Assembly: GCA_036023115.1 (NCBI GenBank)
Contig: JAYKKT010000090.1
Location: forward strand, 35,979,001 to 36,043,000
Reading direction: 5' to 3'
Length of the DNA stretch: 64,000 bases
Source of the DNA: Brasenia schreberi
Lineage: Eukaryota > Streptophyta > Magnoliopsida > Nymphaeales > Cabombaceae
Positions 35,201 to 47,200 of the stretch are shown here, piece after piece (the first letter of the stretch is position 1; every line of letters starts with the position of its first letter). The notes beneath the pieces were generated by a model. That model worked only from the letters and a program-made list of their open reading frames with translations, was not told where the DNA came from and did not search any database. Position numbers and translations under genes: made by a program.

Positions 35201-38200
35201 CACATGAACTGAAAATACTCATCCCATGATAAAACCATGGGGCGTTCTCCTCACCCTCAAAAGTTTTCCAGACCCACCACTTGAGACAGCCTCCGGCTCT
35301 CTCCAGATCTTCTTCTGTTTTGTCCATCCAAATATAATAGCTTGCAGGATGCAATGCTGTGGGCAAGCTTTTTGCTTGTAAATTAGCATTTTTCAGCATC
35401 AGCTAATTGATCACTATACTGTTGAGCCTACACTTTCTATTCCTAAGATAACTCTAAGTGGTCAGAGAAACTCTCCGTTTTCTCCCATGCTCTCTAAACT
35501 AAAATTCCATCATATAGACAGTATAAGGTTGGGATAAGAATTCAATTCTAGTACGGAAGTTATTAAAAAATTTGTCTGTTGTCTTTATCAAAACTCCCTA
35601 CTGCCTTCAACGTCTTTAAGCAAGGTATCCTCTATCATTTGACTGCATGTGCAGCGAGGATCACAAACATTTCATAATTTTTCATCAATACATCGTCAGC
35701 AACAACAACTAAGCCTTTTCCCATACTAAATGGGGTCGGCTACATTGGATTTTTTGTTTTCATAGAGCTTAATCATGTGTGTCATGCTAACAATTAACTC
35801 AACATAAGTTAAATCATTCTTTATTGTTTCCTTCCAACACTTTTGTGCTTCTTTCGGTCATCTTTCTACGTGTTCAATCCATGTTAAATGATTTCTTTGT
35901 TGAAGAATATGAATATATGTTATTTTTAATATCAGTTTTAATAATTTTGATGTTTTAGGTATTATTGTAATTGCTCGTAGTACTAAGGGTATTTTGGTCA
36001 TTTCGTGTTTAACAACCCATTATATAAGGGTTAGACTTCTTGTATTAGGGTTAAGAGACTAAAATTAAGAAAGAGACAAAGAGAGGGGGGTGGCCTCCAT
36101 TGGAGGGCCTGCCCCCTCCTCTTATCTCCATAATTTCTCTTTGTCGTTTTTCTTTTGTATCGTATTCGATTTTCCATTGCGGTTTCATGTTTTCCAACAT
36201 GGTATCAGAGTCGTTCAATCGATGGGAGCAACGGGTAGTAGCTGCGGATGTGCGGCAAAGTGTTGATGTTTATCGTAAAGAGTATGGAGAAAAAAAATGA
36301 TGATGATCAAGAGGAAAAGGTCGAAGGAGATGATGAGCTCAGCGACCAGCAACCTCACCGAGAAGGTCGGGCAGGTGTGCCTCGTTGATGAGGAAGCTGC
36401 GGCTTTTCCTAATGACGAAGAGAAGGATTTCTTCTGTACATTGGATTATATCACACTGAATGAGCCACAAATCTGTCGGAACTCTGACTTTGATAAAGAA
36501 ACATTTCCATATACAAATTCGCCAGTAAAATCAAGCATAAACAGAACCAAGAGATACCAAACTTAGGCTATTCCGAGCAATAATTTTGACTCCAAGGCTT
36601 TCTGCCCTCCACGCCCAACAGAATTTGTGAGAGATATGTCGACAAAGGAGGATTCTAAGTTACCAAAGCTGTCAATACCTGCAACGCAGAAGATATGTCT
36701 CACGATCTGTGGTGGTTCTGCGATGCCTCCTCTTTGCATAAAAAACCCATATTTGAGTGGAAACATGGGGGTGAATCCGGAGACCTTTTGCGATCCCAAA
36801 TCTAGGAAACCTATAGCTCTGTTCCCATCCGTCGTTGGAGGTGATGGCCTTTCATGGTATCATACTGAATTCCATGAGCTTAAGGAGATTGGTCGTGGAA
36901 ACTTTAGCCGTGTCTTCAAGGTATTGAAAAGGATTGATGGCTGCATGTATGCAAAGTATCCGGCAACTGCATCGAGACACTGAAAGACGACGCGCATTAA
37001 TGGAGGCTCAAGCTCTAGCAACTATAGGGTTTCATGGGAACATAGTTGGTTACTACGTTTCGTGGTTTGAGAATGACCAACTCTTCATCCAAATGGAGCT
37101 ATGTTATTATAACATGTCACTCGATAGGGCACGGTGTTATAAATATCATATTATTGAAGAGAAATACGAGGAACTTACAAATATCGGCATATTGGAGGCA
37201 TTCCTCCAATCTGCCCCAAAATAGAAAAACGCTACCTTTTCTAGCAGCTGCCCAACCCCTCTCTCTCTTTCTAACTTATTTACACTTAATCCCAAATCAC
37301 CTTATTTATAATTACTATTTAACTTGAATGACTACTTTACCCCTATACTTAATTAAGTACTACTAAATAAACATAGAGTATGACTAAGACTTATAACGAG
37401 TAAGATATATATATTATTACAATTTCTAGCACTCTCCCTCAAGTTGGGTGAAGGATATTGATAACACCCAAATTGGATAATGTATTATGGAGTTGTCTGC
37501 TAATAGTAGCTTTAGTGAGGAAATCAACCCTCTATTTTTCTAATTTAACATACTCTAATTTGAATACACCAATTTGATATCTTCTCTCTGATGAAGTGAC
37601 AATCAATCTCTATGTGTTTGGTTTTTTCATGATATACGGGATTGAAAGTCATCTAAATTGTTGCACTGCTGTCATAATATAATTGCATAGGTTAAATAGA
37701 TGTAAACTCCAGTTTACAGATCAATGAAGATACCCATTTGTCTTCACACATAGCATGAGCTATCGCTCTGTATTATGCTTCAACTGTAGATCTGGCAACA
37801 ACCGTTTGTTTCTTACTCTTTAAAGATATAATATTACCATCCAGTAGAGTTACATATCATATAGTTGATTTTCGATAATCTTTAGATCCAGCTCAATCTG
37901 TATCATAATAAAATTCAATACTGAATTTGCAGGATTTAGAATAAATAAGACCCATTCCAGGTGTTGATTTTAGATATCTAAGTATTCTATACACCGCATC
38001 CATGTGATTCTTGGTTGGAGAATGCATGAATCTGCTCACAATGCCCACAACATAAGTAATATCTAGACGAGTAATTGTTAAATATATAAGTTTACCGACC
38101 AATTTTTGATATTTATGAATATCCTTGAAATCTTCACTATCCCGAATTAACAATTTTTGATTTACCTCCATAGAAGTATCGCTTTGTTTACAATCAAGCA

Positions 38201-41200
38201 TATTAGTTTCTTGTAATAGATCCATAATGTATTTTCTTTAAGTGAGGAAAATACATTGGATGGAATATAACACTTCTATTCCCAATAAATAGTGAAGTCG
38301 GCTCAAGTCTTTCAAGTCAAATAATTTATGAAATTTCCTTTTTAACCTTGATATTTCTTCAATGTCATCACTTGTAACAATGATATGATCAACATAAACA
38401 ACAATAATAGATAATTTGGTACTTTTCTTGAAAAATATAGTATGATCATTTAGGCTTCTTTGAAACCCCAAGTTGCACACTGCCTCACTGAATTTTTTGA
38501 ACCATGCTGTTGGTGACTATTTGAACCTATAGATATATCATCAAATGCTTTAATATTCATTCCTGAAGGAAGTTCCATATAGACTTCTTCATTCATGTTC
38601 AGCTGCCATAGGTCCTATCCCAAGTTTGTTGTCATACTTAGGAGAATCCTTATAGATGTAAGTTTTACCACCGGTGCGAAGGTTTCATTGTAGTCAATTC
38701 CATAAGATTGACTATTTGGCAACGAGTTTTGCCTTATACCTTTTGATGGTGCCATCTGCTTTATATTTAATAGTAAAAACCCATTTGCATCCCACTATAT
38801 TTCTGTCCGAAGGAAGTTTTATTATGGTCCAATTATTATTTTTCATAAGTGCATTCAACTCTTCTTCTATGACATCTCTTCATAATGGACACTTGTTTGC
38901 TTCTTCAAATTTTGTAGGAATCTTGTCTCTCAACATTAATAACAAAAGTTTGATAATTCTCAGAGGTATTAGCATAAGAAATACAATTAGAGGTAGGATA
39001 CCGTGCACATCTATGTTTACCTTTGCGAATGACAATGGGAATTTCCAATTCTTCTTCCACTATGAATTGAGGATCTAAGGCAAGGGAAAGATCTTTGGTG
39101 ATTATAGTTTATATGGGTTCCTCTTTAGAGTAAATAATCTTCATTGGTCCTCTCTTTTACACCATAGTCTGCTTACATTCATTTGCTTGCTCTCCATAGT
39201 CATAAACATTATCTTCTGTATCACTAGGAATTAAGAAAAGGACACGAGGAGATATATTTTGAGAGGTAGCTGACTCCTCCTAAGAATAGTAGATTCTGAG
39301 AAGGTAACATCCATGGATACATACATTTTCTTAAGGATTGGATCATAACATTTATAACCTTTATGAGAATTTGAATAATCAAGAAAAATACACTTTACAG
39401 ACCGATAATCAAGTTTATCACGACCTGGTAGGTGAAAACAAAACAGGTACAACCAAAGATACGAGGAATTATATTAAAGCGTTTTGATTCCTTCTCTAGA
39501 CATTTTATAGAACTGTCATCCTTAAGTGCACTACTGGACATCCCCTATTTATTAGATAGACAATAATAAGGACAACTTCCTCCCAATAAGATTTTGGTAT
39601 ATTATGTTGGAGTAAGAGAGTTCTCGCTACCTCAAAGATATGACGATTTTTCCTCTCAACTATACCATTTTGCTGAGGAGTATAAGACCAAGAGGTCTGA
39701 TGAAGAATGTCATTTGTGTGTAGATATTCTTGCAAATGTCTACTAATGTATTCACCCCCATTATCTCAACAAAGAATTTTCACAGGATATTGAATTGAGT
39801 GAGAATAAATTTATGTACAATTGGAAAGATAGTAGAAATGTCTCATTTTGATTTCATTAAGTAAATAATTGTAAAACGAGTACAATCATCAATAAAAGAG
39901 ACACAATACTTCTGCCCAAATAGTTGGGTTCATAAACTGAAGCAACCAGGATGATATAAGGCCATCTTCTCTTCTCCAATTAGGGTACTCTGCATCATGG
40001 GTGTCTAGACTCTGAAGTTGACCTGTTAGGTGAGTCCCTCTCCCCCTTTCTATAAGATCTAGTTTCACAGATTATAACCATTCAAAGTAGTTTTTGTCAT
40101 CTAACTTTGTTGTTGTAATATGAAAATTTTCTACTTTTTTGTTTGTGGAATGTTCAGGTATCACAAAAGAGCTTTCAACCCCCTTTCCTTTGCCTTTTAT
40201 ATATCAACAATTTTGAATAAACGTACCTCTCACAATCGGTTTTATTAACCAATCTTCAACACAAAAAGATGAAATTTAATGTTGGACGTATTCATATTTG
40301 AACGGTGAGATGAAGAGACCAGTAATACCTCAAATGACTCTACCGTTTGATGATTTTCCTTTCAGAGGACTTGAAGAAGGTATTGCCAGAACTGGTTCGC
40401 ATTCATTAAGCATGCAAGGGAACTGTACGACTAGTTGAGCATATCAATCACACGTTCTAGTGGATGACAATGTCGTAAAGGATACTTTAGGCCATCAGGC
40501 ATCTGATCAAAGGGCAGACGAATATTCAAATCCACGAAATTCATTAAAGGCACAATCAACTATTGGGAATACTCAGTTTCATACATTGTATCGCTAGGAA
40601 TAATAGAGGGTTGCGATACTATTTGTTACTATACAAATAAACTTCTGCAATACATCAATAAAAAAAAGGTATAGTACTGATCCACACACTCTGATGTCTT
40701 GACATGAAGCTATCAAGACACGAGATCAGCAACAATACTGCCAACGACAACATGCCCTCAATATCACACGCAGATCACCATGAAGGCTAGAACATAATCA
40801 CATGCAGTCCAGTCTGTAATGAAGTCTATGCTTCAATATAGTTGCGGAAGATCAACGAGTGGACAATACCACAAAGTAACAATCACAAGCCCTTAGAAAA
40901 GGAAATAGCCGAGAGCAACAAGTGCATGCGAAAAGGAGAATAAACAAAGCACAAGCTTGAATAAATAATCGTTATTCATTAGCCATCAAAGGCTTAAATT
41001 TACAAGAGATTACAAGTGTATTTATAGAGAAAGAATGAGTGAAAGAGAGTGAGGGAGTAAAGAAAGAAGGGAGAGGGAAGAGAGGGGGGTTGGCTGCAGC
41101 CAGCCGCTAGCCGTTGGGGATCAGGGCCCCCAACGGCTAGTGGCCCCTCTGGCCTTGGCCCTGATGGCCCAGTGGGCCAGGGCCCGCCCGGCCAGGGCTA

Positions 41201-44200
41201 GAGGGGCCCAAACCCATTTTCCTAACACCCCCCTCAAACTGACAGCTCCATGACTTGAAGTTTGCCAATTAAAGATTGAAACCGAGGGACAGGTAAGGAC
41301 TTGATCTGCAAGTTGATATTCTGATTTTACAAACTGTAGTGTCAAGTTGCCTTCTAAATGCTCTTCACGAACATAGTGATAATCCATCTCTATATGCTTG
41401 GTGCGCTCTTGAAAACATCATTGATGTGCAGTTCCGAATAAAGAATCTTCTGATTATCACAATGATTAGCATATCGGAAGATGTAATCGAGAGAAACGAA
41501 GTAGTCGTCAAGAATTTCATTGCTTCATCCGTAGTATATTTCAAAAATGGTGTCAACTCGAAGAGCCAACATACTATGACTTCAGTGATGAACAAAACCA
41601 CCTGTATGGTAAAGTTTACTTCTTATGCGATGAAACTAAAGCGCATCTACCAAACGATAGATATAGTAAGTCCACTGGTCTTTTACGTGCCGATCAAGTT
41701 TGGATTCGACCGTCGAGTCGAGAATCGCATCGTATCAAGCTTCTAGAGAATGGGCGCAACTAAGGAGTACCATGAAGCCCACGTTTGTGAAGTACTAGCC
41801 CGTTATTTCGTGCACTTCGTTTAATCAGACATACGTATAAACAATAGCATGGGTATAGTATGCATAATGGCTGATAGCACCGCATTACTATTCCTTAAAC
41901 AAATATAGTTGTCTAAACCCTCTTAGCGGTAAGACAAATCAAGATCAGCTAATCAACTACCGATATATTTAGTGTATGTTCTACGTTAAGTACAGTACCA
42001 TCCGTAGGCGTAAACCTCACATTAGAAAAGATGTGCCCATCGGAGGGACGATATGTTTAGAATTGTCCATTTCAAATCACTTCGAGCGATAAGATCTTGA
42101 GGTATATTAACTTGTTTGACTTATGAAGTACCCGCCGTTTGTTTGAAAGAGCCTGAAGACCTAAAAAGATCACAGATTTAATTCTCAAGATCATTGACAT
42201 CTCAAAATTCATATCTGCATTGACTGAGCAAATTCTTTGAGACCGCACGCCGTAAGTACGCATTGGCAATGATCATGTTATCAACATAAAGAACCATACC
42301 TGACAGAGTATGTCGCGACTTTTATTTTAGATGAAGAGCAGTATCGACTGAAGTAGGACCAGAGAGAAACCCAAGCTGACCAAGAAACTTGCTTTCAATT
42401 TAACTTCCATAACTCAAGCTCTGTGGAGCTTGCTTTAAACTACACTATAACAGCCTTTCATAAGAAGACAAAACATAGTATGAGGTGGTTCAATGATTTT
42501 CAGAAACCTGTATAGTGGTTCACACGTATACCTCTTGCTTCCAGATAAAACCATTGAGAAAGGTATTCTTCACATCGATTTGAAAGCAAGAGTCTAGTCC
42601 AGTAAGTGCAAGCATAAGAATATTAAGAGCCTAGTACGAACGGGGCTTCTAGATCGAGCAACTGTGTGCATAGGTTTCTTCATAATCAATTCCATATTCT
42701 TGAGAATAACCCTTGGCAACCAATCTAGCTTTATAACGATCTAATGAGCCATCACCATTAGTCTTCATTTTATAAACCCACCTACAACCTATAGTCTTTT
42801 TGTTTGATGGTCTAGAGACTATATCTCAAGTTTGAGCTCTAAATAAAGCATCTAACTCTTCATTCATTACATGAGTCCATTCTTGTGATAATTGAGCTTC
42901 TTTAAAGGTTCTAGGTTCCTTTATAGCTGAAATATTTGTTACTAAAGCTCTATATCTTGGTAAAAAACTATCATATGAGACAAATCTTTCAGGAGGTCTA
43001 GAATCACGATTTGACCTTCTAGGAATAGGCATAGATCTCCTATTGTAATGTTGATCAAAGGGTGTAATAGAATGTCTGGTAATCATAGGTTCATCAAGCT
43101 CATTTTCTTCATGAATTATCTCTTCACCTAAAATATCATTAAGGAGTAGGAGGAGTCATTAATAGAGCTATCATCATCCATGCTTTTAAAAACATATTCA
43201 TTTTCAAAAAATCTAACATCTCGAGATACATAAAGCTTATCATTTTTACAATCATAACACCTATATCTCTTTTTGGTTATTCCATATCCTATAAAAACAC
43301 ATTCGATGGCCCGAGATAATAATTTATCATCTTTGTCAGTATAAACAAAGCATTTACATCAAAAAACAAGCAATCTTGAATAGTTAGGAGAAACTTTAAA
43401 AAGTTTTTCTATAGGAGACATATTTTGTAAAACCGAAGAGGACATCCGATTAATTAAATAGACTGCAGTCATAATAGCTTCTGCCCAAAAAATTTTGAGA
43501 ATAACACTTACAAAAGCAAAGTTCTTGTGGTTTCCAAGATATGTCTATGCTTTCGTTCGGAAACACCATTTTGTTGAGGAGTCTTAGAACAAGAAGTTTG
43601 ATGTATAATCTCAAACTTATTGAGGTGGTTTTCAAAATCCTTTGACATAAACTCTCCTCCTGAATCCGATCTAAAAATTTTGATTTCTGAATCAAATTGA
43701 TTCTTTACAAGATTATGAAAAATAACAAAATTTTGAAAGACATCGGATTTTTCTTTTAAAAGATATATCTATGTATACCTAGTAAAGTCATCTACAAAAA
43801 TAACAAGTCATCTACAAAAATAACATAATAGGAAATGCCTCCTTTAGACAAAACAGGTGTCGGATCCCATACATCCGAATAAATTATTTCGAAGGGTCTT
43901 GTTGTAACATGTGTTTTGTTTGGAAATGGGAGATGTTGCATTTTACCAAGAACACAATCTTTTCTTAAATTTCATTCCAAGAGGACATTGATATAATTTT
44001 TGAGCATTAAGATGTCCAAGTCTCTTGTGCCATAAAAGTGCATCATTTGTCAAAACATTAACATATCCTATACTATGCAAATAATCCATAATGTAAAGTC
44101 CGCCCTCTCTATGGTCACGCCCAATCACCTTCTTCGAGAGGCGGTCCTGCACAATACATCCGGTGGATGAAAAGGTTATAACACAATTTTGATCCGAAAT

Positions 44201-47200
44201 TTGGGATACATAAAGTAAGTTTAAATTTAGTTTTGGAACAACACTAATTTTGGAAACTTCAAAATTCTTGTTTTGCAAGTCACCAATTTTATCAACATTT
44301 AATTGTGTACCATCCGCCGTATAAACACATGATAAGGGTTTTTTAACACATGATTTTAAGATATGTTCATTACAAGTCATATGAAATGAAGCACCCGAAT
44401 CAAGAATCCAAGAGATCATACTTTGAGTTTCTTTTATTGAAGATGAGCAAGCCACACTAACCGTTGCTTTTTCCTTCATTTGGGCTTCAAGTTGCTTTAA
44501 TTTTTGTTCGTGCAAGAATGGAAGAAGATGAAACATGTTCTTCTACTACGGCCACCTTCTTTTTTAATTTTGGGCAATTTGACCTTATATGCCTGGCTTC
44601 TCTACAATGATGGCAAATGATGTCTTTTCTTCCTTCTTCACTTTTGAAATGAGGAGGTCGGTAAGCCTTCATATTTGCTCCGAATTTTGATGCGGCCAAG
44701 GCGATGTCTTTTTGAAGTCTTGCTTCATTCATTCTTGTTTCTGCCATTTGATTTTTTTGTAGGAAAAGGTTTTCTATGAATGAGTGATGATCTTACCCTT
44801 TCAAATTCTTTCCGAAGACTTCTTAGAAATTGATATACAAAGTCCTCATTGTCTTCACATTGTCTCTCACTAAGACATAGTGTACATTTCTTTTTGTAAC
44901 CATACAATTGATTCCAAACATTGGAAAATTCCCCAAAAAATTCGTTTACCCCTTTATCTCCTTGTTTAAGTGAGACCAATTTGTCTCTTAATGCCATCCT
45001 ATGAGCCGCATCGCTTTGAACATGCATGCTTCTTTAGCGTTAGTGAAATCGGCCAAAGTGTCCCTAGTGTGCTCGTTTACATTATTCATGAGCATCCATA
45101 GGATTATTCTATGGCCTCCTTCATATTCCTCTTTTTGTTCGAGTGTGGCATTAATAGAGGGTTCTACCTTTGAACCACTTACATAGTCCCATAATTTTTT
45201 GAAATACAAATAGTTTTTCATAGATTAGACCCATGTTTTATGGTTCGAAGGTGTTAGACGAAAATTGAAACCCTATTTATCATCCATAGTTCAAGGAGAA
45301 AGAAACTAAAGAGGTAAACTTACAAAATATGATCGGCATGCTTCCCGAGGCAATGAACAATACACCCACGATCGAAAAATGACTCTGATACTATGTAATG
45401 AAGTCTATGCTTCAATATAATTACGAAAGATCAATGAGTGGACAATACCACAAAGTAACAATCACAAGCCCTTAAGAAAGGAAATAACCAAGAGCAACAA
45501 GTGCATGCAAAAAGGAAAATAAACAAAACACAAGCTTGAATAAATAATCGTTATTTATTAGCCATCAAAGGCTTAAATTTACAATAGATTACAAGTGTAT
45601 TTATAGAGAAAGAATGAGTAAAAGAGAGTGAGGGAGTAAAGAGAGAAGGGAGAGGGAAGAGAGGGGGGTTGGCTGCAGCCAGCCCCCAACAGCTATAATA
45701 CTAGCCGTTGGGGACCAGGGCCCCCAACGGCTAGTGGCCCCCCTGGCCCTGATGGCCCAGTGGGCTAGGGGCCGCCCGATCAGGGCCAAAGGGGCCCAGA
45801 TCCATTTTCCTAACATAGTCTTCTTTATGTGTAGAAATCTGTCTTCTTCACTCGAAGAAATTCATATTACCATCTGTCGCTTGATCTTAAACATAAAACA
45901 GTGGATCTTCTTTCTCAAAAGATGATTTAAACACCATATAGGCTCTCATACAATGTTATAAATATCATATTATTGAAGAGAAATATGAGGAACTTACAAA
46001 TATCGGTAGATTGGAGGTATTCCTCTAATCTGCCCCAAAACAGAAAAACGTGGCCTTTTCCTGGCAACATTTTATCATCTATTGGTGACACTCCCAATTT
46101 GTTTCTAATAACCTCGTTTTATAATCACTCATTCATCTCAACATCTTCATTTTTGTCATGGACATCTTTTGTAAATATTGATGTTGATAATTAACTGTCC
46201 AACACTCAAAACCATAAAGCATAGCGAGTTGAATTATTGCTCTATAACATTTATATTTCAACTTTAGTGATATCTTCTCATCACATAAAATACTTTATGT
46301 ACCTCTTCATTTTAACCAACCTCCATTAATTATATGTATAACATTTTCTTCAATTTTTCCTTCACTCAGAAAAACTAATTCTAAGTATTTAAAACTTTCT
46401 TTATAAGGAATATCATTGCGTCAATCTTAATTTTTGTCATTTAAAGTAACCAAATGATCAAACTTGCATTGCATGTATTTTGTCTTTGTTCTACTTATGT
46501 GAAAGCCTTTACTTTCTAATGTTTCTCTCCCATAGTTCTAATTTCCTATAACTTTTCCCTTATACTCATCTCCTAATACAATGTCATCCATGAATAATAT
46601 ACACAAGGAACTTCATCTTATGTTTTGTTAGCTCGTCAATGACCAAGGCAAATAAATATGGACTTAAAGTTGATCATTTACATAATCCAATATTAACCTC
46701 AAAGAAATTTGTTATTCTTTCGTGGGTCCTAATATATGTTTGCATACTATCATATATGTCCCTTATAAAATTAATGTATATCAATGTGATACCTCTCTTT
46801 TCTAAAATTCTCCAAAGAATATCTCTTGGTACCCTATCATAAGCTTTTTCTAGATGAATAAATATCTTGTGAAGATTCTTCCTTTTTGCTCTAATATGCT
46901 CCATAAGACATCTCAATAAATGAATAGCCTCAATAGTAGATCTTCCATGAATCTAAATTAGTTCTCTATTGTACTCGATATTTATCCTAACCTATGTTCG
47001 ATAATTTTTTCTCATAATTTCATAGTATGGCTCATCAACTTGATATCTCGATAATTTGCATAATTCTTAATGTCTCTCTTGTTCTTTTATATGAGTATAA
47101 TTGTACTTTTCCATTAAGCATCTTTTGGTTTTTCCATATTTCATCAAATAATCTTCTAAGCCAAGTAATATTATCTCTCCTAGGATTTTTCATACTTTTA

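Larger units (their letters stand above)
35898..37134 (+). mobile_element. Left part of a second gene-capturing LTR element
   Basis: LTR 35898-36199 (TGTTGAAGAATATG to TTTCCAACA), then primer site TGGTATCAGAG from 36200, then an interior holding WEE1-derived sequence. The LTR shares its order of words with 15067-15352 (GGTATTATTGTAATTGC, CGTAGTACTAAGGGTATTTTGG, CCATTATATAAGGG). The interior is cut at 37135 by Copia A. No right LTR remains in the window; it was probably lost in the deletion at about 46066. Confidence 0.85.
40815..45815 (-). mobile_element. Copia retrotransposon B, nested in Copia A
   Basis: Full-length, 5.0 kb: LTRs 40815-41227 and 45394-45815 (TGTAATGAAGTC to TTTTCCTAACA), polypurine complement CCCCCCTCAAACTGA at 41228, primer-site complement GACTCTGATACTA before 45394. 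The target duplication is imperfect, CAGTC/TAGTC. The minus strand holds broken gag (44725-45221), a zinc knuckle [14 protein letters not shown] (about 44600), a protease with [13 protein letters not shown] and a pre-integrase domain [16 protein letters not shown] (43943-44536), integrase pieces (43450-43695) and the start of the reverse transcriptase (42826-43086). Frameshifts make it inactive. LTRs differ by small changes and one ~20-bp indel. Confidence 0.9.
37135..46066 (-). mobile_element. Degenerate Copia retrotransposon A (split by Copia B)
   Basis: Left-end LTR 37135-37431 (plus-strand TGTTATAAATATC to TTTCTAGCA), then the polypurine complement CTCTCCCTCAAGTTGG. The right-end LTR starts at 45954 after a degenerate primer-site complement (GGCTCTCATACAA) and is cut at about 46066. 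The minus strand encodes broken Copia pol: integrase [20 protein letters not shown] (39505-39735), integrase C-terminus (39231-39452), reverse transcriptase with [15 protein letters not shown] (38238-38480) and its connection/RNase H start (37893-38225). Gag and protease are missing or unreadable. Copia B occupies 40815-45815. Confidence 0.85.

Noticed and set aside
36205..37126. WEE1 as a working gene
   Set aside because: Stop codon, frame-changing loss of the ATP-binding lysine segment, missing C-lobe and Copia insertion exclude a kinase.
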